A program made the translations under genes and the position numbers. Positions 7,060 to 9,832 of a stretch of DNA of 9,832 bases are shown here, one piece after another (positions within the stretch are counted from its first letter, which is position 1; each line of letters starts with the position of its first letter). A model generated the notes under the pieces. That model ran no database searches, was not told the DNA's origin, and was given only the letters and a program-made list of their open reading frames with translations. Origin of the DNA: Bacteroidota bacterium (GTDB lineage Bacteria; Bacteroidota; Bacteroidia; Bacteroidales; P3); NCBI GenBank assembly GCA_030540495.1, contig JAUNWC010000035.1, forward strand, positions 1-9,832, written 5' to 3'.

Positions 7060-7067
7060 CAAAAATA
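7060..7067 (-). promoter_or_regulatory. Candidate -7 box upstream of dxs
   Basis: On the minus strand TATTTTTG followed by C fits TAnnTTTG and lies 20 bases before the dxs ATG. On the plus strand the same palindrome TTTTGCAAAA also gives TACTTTTG (7052-7059), so the site could in principle fire both ways. No TTTG -33 box is found at the expected spacing in either direction. It lies in the only gap larger than a few bases within the methyltransferase-dxs-atpB stretch. Confidence 0.25.
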
Positions 7068-7083
7068 GGTCTTTTTTCTTGTC

Positions 7084-8262
7084 TTATAGTTCTTCTTCTA
7101 TATCGTTGTTCTGATACTTTGCTTTGCGAGAGCCAGAATACATCTCAAATTTAAACAACCTACATTCCAATTTTCCATTATATATCTGTATTTTCTTTGA
7201 AGGTCTAAGCCCTATTTTTTTCAATGCAAATATATCCGAAGAAAGAACATAAGCCTCACAATCTGTGTATTTTTCTTTGAAAGTATCTCCCATTCTTTGA
7301 TACAAAGATACAATATCCTCTACAGCCAAACGCTCTCCATATGGCGGGTTGGTTATAACAATACATCTACCCTCTGGTTTGTTGCCCTCCTCCATTGCTT
7401 CTCTAAACAAATGAATATCGTGTTGCAGGTGAGCATAGTTGATATTTTCTGCCGCCATATCCACAGCCTCACCCGCTATATCGCTTGCCCATATTTGATG
7501 TTCAAACTCTGTGATTTTTCTGTCTTCTTCGTCTTTTATCAGTTTCCATTCCACAGAATTAAAATCTGCCCATTTCTTAAAAGCGTAATTTTTTCTGTAA
7601 TATCCTGCTGGAATATTGTTGGCAAACATTGCTGCCTCTATGGCAATAGTTCCACTGCCACACATAGGGTCATAAAAAGAGCAATCCTTCTGCCAACCGC
7701 TCAATTGTATAAGTCCTGCAGCGGTAACTTCGTTCAATGGTGCTTGTCCTGTGGATTTTCTATACCCTCTTTTGAAAAGACTATCGCCAGAGGAATTAAG
7801 AGAAACTACTACTTTATTCTCTCCTATGTGTATGTCTATTCTTATATCGGGGTCTATTTTATCTACGCTTGGTCTTCTAAGAAACATTTTTCTAAACCTA
7901 TCGCAAATAGCATCTTTGGTCTTTTGAGCAACATACAAAGAATGTCTAAAAATATTGCTACTTACTGAAGAATCTATTAGAAGTGTTCCATCGGGATTGA
8001 ACAATTTTTCCCAAGCAAATCTATAGATATTATCATATAATTCTTTTTCGTTGTTGGCAGTAAAATTCATTATTGGTCTCAATACACACAGAGCCGTACG
8101 GCAAGCATAATTTACCCTGTATAATGTTTTCATATCTCCTAAGAAACTTACTGCACGAGTTAGTTTCTTAACCTCTTTTCCTCCCAAGTTTTCTATCTCC
8201 TTTGCCAAAACATCTTCCAAACCATACATAGTTTTGGCAACCATTTCAAATTCCTTTTGCAT
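7084..8262 (-). CDS. THUMP-domain class I SAM-dependent rRNA methyltransferase (RlmL-like)
   Basis: This 392-residue protein has the layout of COG0116 enzymes, which methylate guanine N2 in 23S rRNA (m2G2445 in E. coli, made by the RlmL half of RlmKL). The N-terminal ferredoxin-like and THUMP region covers about 5-155. The linker LFKRGYRKSTGQAPLNEVTAAGL (162-184) is typical. The Rossmann methyltransferase domain follows, with SAM-binding motif I DPMCGSGT at 198-205, an acidic SAM contact in ASDIAGEAV (259-267), and the N2-guanine signature NPPYGERL at 305-312. It stands alone, without the RlmK domain fused in E. coli. The C-terminus ends in a short charged tail. The gene starts six bases after the thioesterase stop, and the AGGAG within that gene's last codons is a rare Shine-Dalgarno-like sequence for this region. 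The exact target base is inferred. Confidence 0.9.
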   Translation of the reverse strand: MQKEFEMVAKTMYGLEDVLAKEIENLGGKEVKKLTRAVSFLGDMKTLYRVNYACRTALCVLRPIMNFTANNEKELYDNIYRFAWEKLFNPDGTLLIDSSVSSNIFRHSLYVAQKTKDAICDRFRKMFLRRPSVDKIDPDIRIDIHIGENKVVVSLNSSGDSLFKRGYRKSTGQAPLNEVTAAGLIQLSGWQKDCSFYDPMCGSGTIAIEAAMFANNIPAGYYRKNYAFKKWADFNSVEWKLIKDEEDRKITEFEHQIWASDIAGEAVDMAAENINYAHLQHDIHLFREAMEEGNKPEGRCIVITNPPYGERLAVEDIVSLYQRMGDTFKEKYTDCEAYVLSSDIFALKKIGLRPSKKIQIYNGKLECRLFKFEMYSGSRKAKYQNNDIEEEL

Positions 8263-8268
8263 ATTTTT

Positions 8269-8673
8269 CTATTCTCCTAAAGCAACTTTTCTTGCTTTCT
8301 GTTCAAAACGTTCTTTATTTACTATAACTCTCTTGCACAAACCTTCTCCTACTCTTTGCCTACAATCCGATACAACAACCTCAAAAGTCAATTCTCTATC
8401 CTTATAACTAAGCAAAGTGCTCTCGCATACTATCTCTTCGCCTTCTATAGAAGGTTTTAGATGTTGTATACTCATCTGTGTTCCTACACTGACCATTCCC
8501 TCAGGCAAAAATTGTTCTATACTCTTATAAGATACCTCTTCCATCATAGCCAAAAGTCTCGGTGTCCCCAACACATTAACCTCTCCGCTATGTTGATATA
8601 TGGCTGTGTCTTCTTTCTTCACTACATATTTACGAATCCCCTTTGTTTGCAAAGGAATTTTTATTTCTTCCAT
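8269..8673 (-). CDS. FlK-type hotdog-fold acyl-CoA thioesterase family protein
   Basis: This small single-domain hotdog protein (134 residues) aligns along its whole length with the fluoroacetyl-CoA thioesterase FlK. Thr37 (LGTPRLL), Glu45 (MEE) and His71 (QHLKP) match FlK Thr42, Glu50 and His76 with identical spacing. VGT at 63-65 and Arg115 in GLCKRVIV match further conserved positions. The FlK loop carrying the phenylalanine lid is shortened here to HSGEVNVLG, so selectivity for fluoroacetyl-CoA is not predicted. The likely activity is hydrolysis of a small acyl-CoA of unknown identity. I place the start at the ATG ending at 8673. An in-frame TTG ending at 8691 would add six residues but lies inside the probable -7 box, so it would not be in the transcript. 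It is followed six bases later by the methyltransferase gene, forming an operon. Confidence 0.8.
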   Translation of the reverse strand: MEEIKIPLQTKGIRKYVVKKEDTAIYQHSGEVNVLGTPRLLAMMEEVSYKSIEQFLPEGMVSVGTQMSIQHLKPSIEGEEIVCESTLLSYKDRELTFEVVVSDCRQRVGEGLCKRVIVNKERFEQKARKVALGE

Positions 8674-8688
8674 AACACTTCTTTTTTG

Positions 8689-8718
8689 CAAAATTAAGCA
8701 TTTTTCTTGTTCTTCAAT
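8689..8718 (-). promoter_or_regulatory. Candidate promoter for the thioesterase-methyltransferase operon
   Basis: On the minus strand ATTG (8718-8715), 18 bases, then TAATTTTG (8696-8689) followed by CA resembles the Bacteroidota -33/-7 pair TTTG and TAnnTTTG. The spacing is one base below the usual 19-21. Transcription would start near 8683, about ten bases before the ATG that begins at 8673. The site also argues against the in-frame TTG at 8691 as a start codon. Confidence 0.45.
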
Positions 8719-8751
8719 AATTTTATCTGTCCTTACAAGTTAGGTTAAAAA

Positions 8752-9832
8752 CTATTTTTCTTCTATTGTAGTCTTATTTTTTAACAACCTATTATTGTAT
8801 TGTTGAATTATAGCCTGAGTTAATAAGGTGTGTTGCTTGGTTATAGATGGATATTTGTTTGCTATATTGTTTTTCATATCAGGGTCTTTAATAGCATCAA
8901 ACAACTGAGTTGAAAAACCATCTCTATATTTGCTAACATAATTGTCCATCATCAAAATATATTCTCCATTTGAATAATAAATATAATAATGTGGCATAGG
9001 AGAAAAAATGCTCCTCCCATATGCAAAAACTTTACTGCCCGTGTGCAACATATCATTGAGAGTAGGTAAAATATCTATTTGTTGCATTGTTATATTGGTA
9101 TTCAAGCCATGTTTTAACATAGGAGAATATACAATAATAGGTATTTTGTATAAGCCCAATTGGGTTTTAAATTCCTTAGTAGCATTCAAGGCACTGTGGT
9201 CGGCTGTAATAACAAATATGGTATTGTTATACCAAGTAGTTTTCTTTGCCGATTCAAAGAATTTTCTCAAAGCATAATCCGTATACCCCATGGTTTCATA
9301 ATAAGGAATTTTTCCTTTCTTAAACTTACCTTCGTGTTGCTTTGGTATGGTATAAGGCGGATGGTTGCTAAGAGTAAATAAAGTGGTAATAAAGGGTTGA
9401 GGTATGGAGTTTATTTTTCCTATAGTATATTGTAAAAAAGGCTCGTCAAATATTCCCCAATTACCATCGTAATCTTTATCGTTGTTGTATTCATTTTTCC
9501 CAAAATACTTTTGATAACCAACTTGATGAGCAAAGCCGTCAAAATTCATAGTTCCATTATATCCTCCGTGAAAAAAAGCAGTATTATATCCTTTTTCTTT
9601 TAGCAAAGAGGCGATAGACCCCAATTTGTTGCTACTATAAGTGGAAGTAATATAAGGTGTCTCACTTAACAATGGCATAGAGGAAGTTATGGCTGGAATA
9701 CCATCTATACTTTTTTTGCCATTGCTCATACCATTAAATACTATGGAATGTTTTGCCAAAGAGTCTATAAAAGGAGTAAATGTTGTTTTACCTCCATTGT
9801 ATATTCCTGTGTATTCTGCCGAAAAACTTTCT
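8752..9832 (-). CDS. LTA-synthase-like sulfatase-superfamily phosphotransferase (5' part outside window)
   Basis: The frame is open to the window edge, giving the last 359 residues of a membrane-anchored periplasmic enzyme of the LtaS-like alkaline phosphatase superfamily. Such enzymes move a phospho-alcohol head group onto an envelope acceptor. In visible numbering the first residue, Glu1 of ESFS, is the metal-binding glutamate. Ser41 (GKKSID) aligns with the LtaS nucleophile Thr300. FHGGYNG at 87-93 and TLSNHPPY at 153-160 follow. Asp211-His212 (ITADHS) complete the metal site. The LtaS glycerol-phosphate contacts Trp354/Arg356 are Met95/Phe97 here, so the head group may differ. The N-terminal membrane helices must lie beyond the right edge. 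The TTG ending at 9759 is internal, not the start, since conserved sequence continues upstream of it. A 78-base gap separates it from the thioesterase start. The substrate is unknown. Confidence 0.85.
   Translation of the reverse strand, partial: ESFSAEYTGIYNGGKTTFTPFIDSLAKHSIVFNGMSNGKKSIDGIPAITSSMPLLSETPYITSTYSSNKLGSIASLLKEKGYNTAFFHGGYNGTMNFDGFAHQVGYQKYFGKNEYNNDKDYDGNWGIFDEPFLQYTIGKINSIPQPFITTLFTLSNHPPYTIPKQHEGKFKKGKIPYYETMGYTDYALRKFFESAKKTTWYNNTIFVITADHSALNATKEFKTQLGLYKIPIIVYSPMLKHGLNTNITMQQIDILPTLNDMLHTGSKVFAYGRSIFSPMPHYYIYYSNGEYILMMDNYVSKYRDGFSTQLFDAIKDPDMKNNIANKYPSITKQHTLLTQAIIQQYNNRLLKNKTTIEEK

Noticed and set aside
7297..7968. A 223-codon plus-strand open frame opposite the RNA methyltransferase gene
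   Set aside because: It is antisense to a gene with clear conserved motifs, its translation is rich in Cys, Tyr and Ile with no recognisable domain, and low G+C content readily leaves such frames open.
8689..8691. TTG at 8691 as the start of the thioesterase gene
   Set aside because: It falls inside a good -7 box, and the ATG six codons later starts in a conventional way.
9757..9759. TTG at 9759 as the start of the LTA-synthase-like gene
   Set aside because: The frame remains open upstream and encodes the conserved ESFS metal-site motif and TPFIDSLA, so the true start lies beyond the window.

Overview
The window comes from an A+T-rich Gram-negative bacterium, most likely a member of Bacteroidota (Bacteroidales-like). 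Four things point there: TAnnTTTG-type -7 boxes, almost no Shine-Dalgarno sequences, a DUF4369 lipoprotein, and an F0 subunit a with an N-terminal signal peptide and long extension. LpxH implies lipid A and an outer membrane. Dxs implies the MEP isoprenoid route. The genus cannot be named from this sequence alone.

Layout. Positions 1-174 are non-coding. They are rich in A/T tracts and inverted repeats, with a candidate terminator and a candidate promoter. Positions 175-4075 form a plus-strand gene train: a glyoxalase-II-like metallo-beta-lactamase-fold hydrolase, a nitroreductase-family flavoprotein, a compact and divergent chorismate synthase, a DUF4369 lipoprotein without a thioredoxin domain, and lpxH. 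The last three genes overlap by 1-4 bases, so they are probably cotranscribed. Positions 4086 to the window end are all on the minus strand. In transcription order they are a 5'-truncated LTA-synthase-like phosphotransferase, a FlK-type hotdog thioesterase, a THUMP-domain rRNA methyltransferase, dxs and atpB. The two trains converge with only 10 bases between the lpxH and atpB stop codons.

Together these are housekeeping genes for aromatic precursors, lipid A, isoprenoids, ATP synthase, rRNA modification and the cell envelope. I saw no tRNA or rRNA, CRISPR array, insertion sequence, transposase or defence system, and no gene-free stretch over 300 bases. I did not find a previously undescribed multi-gene system. 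The points most worth a second look are the shortened chorismate synthase with altered signature motifs next to a flavoprotein, an atpB detached from the other ATP synthase genes and placed behind dxs, a FlK-like thioesterase without the FlK lid, and a possible attenuator-like leader at the left end.
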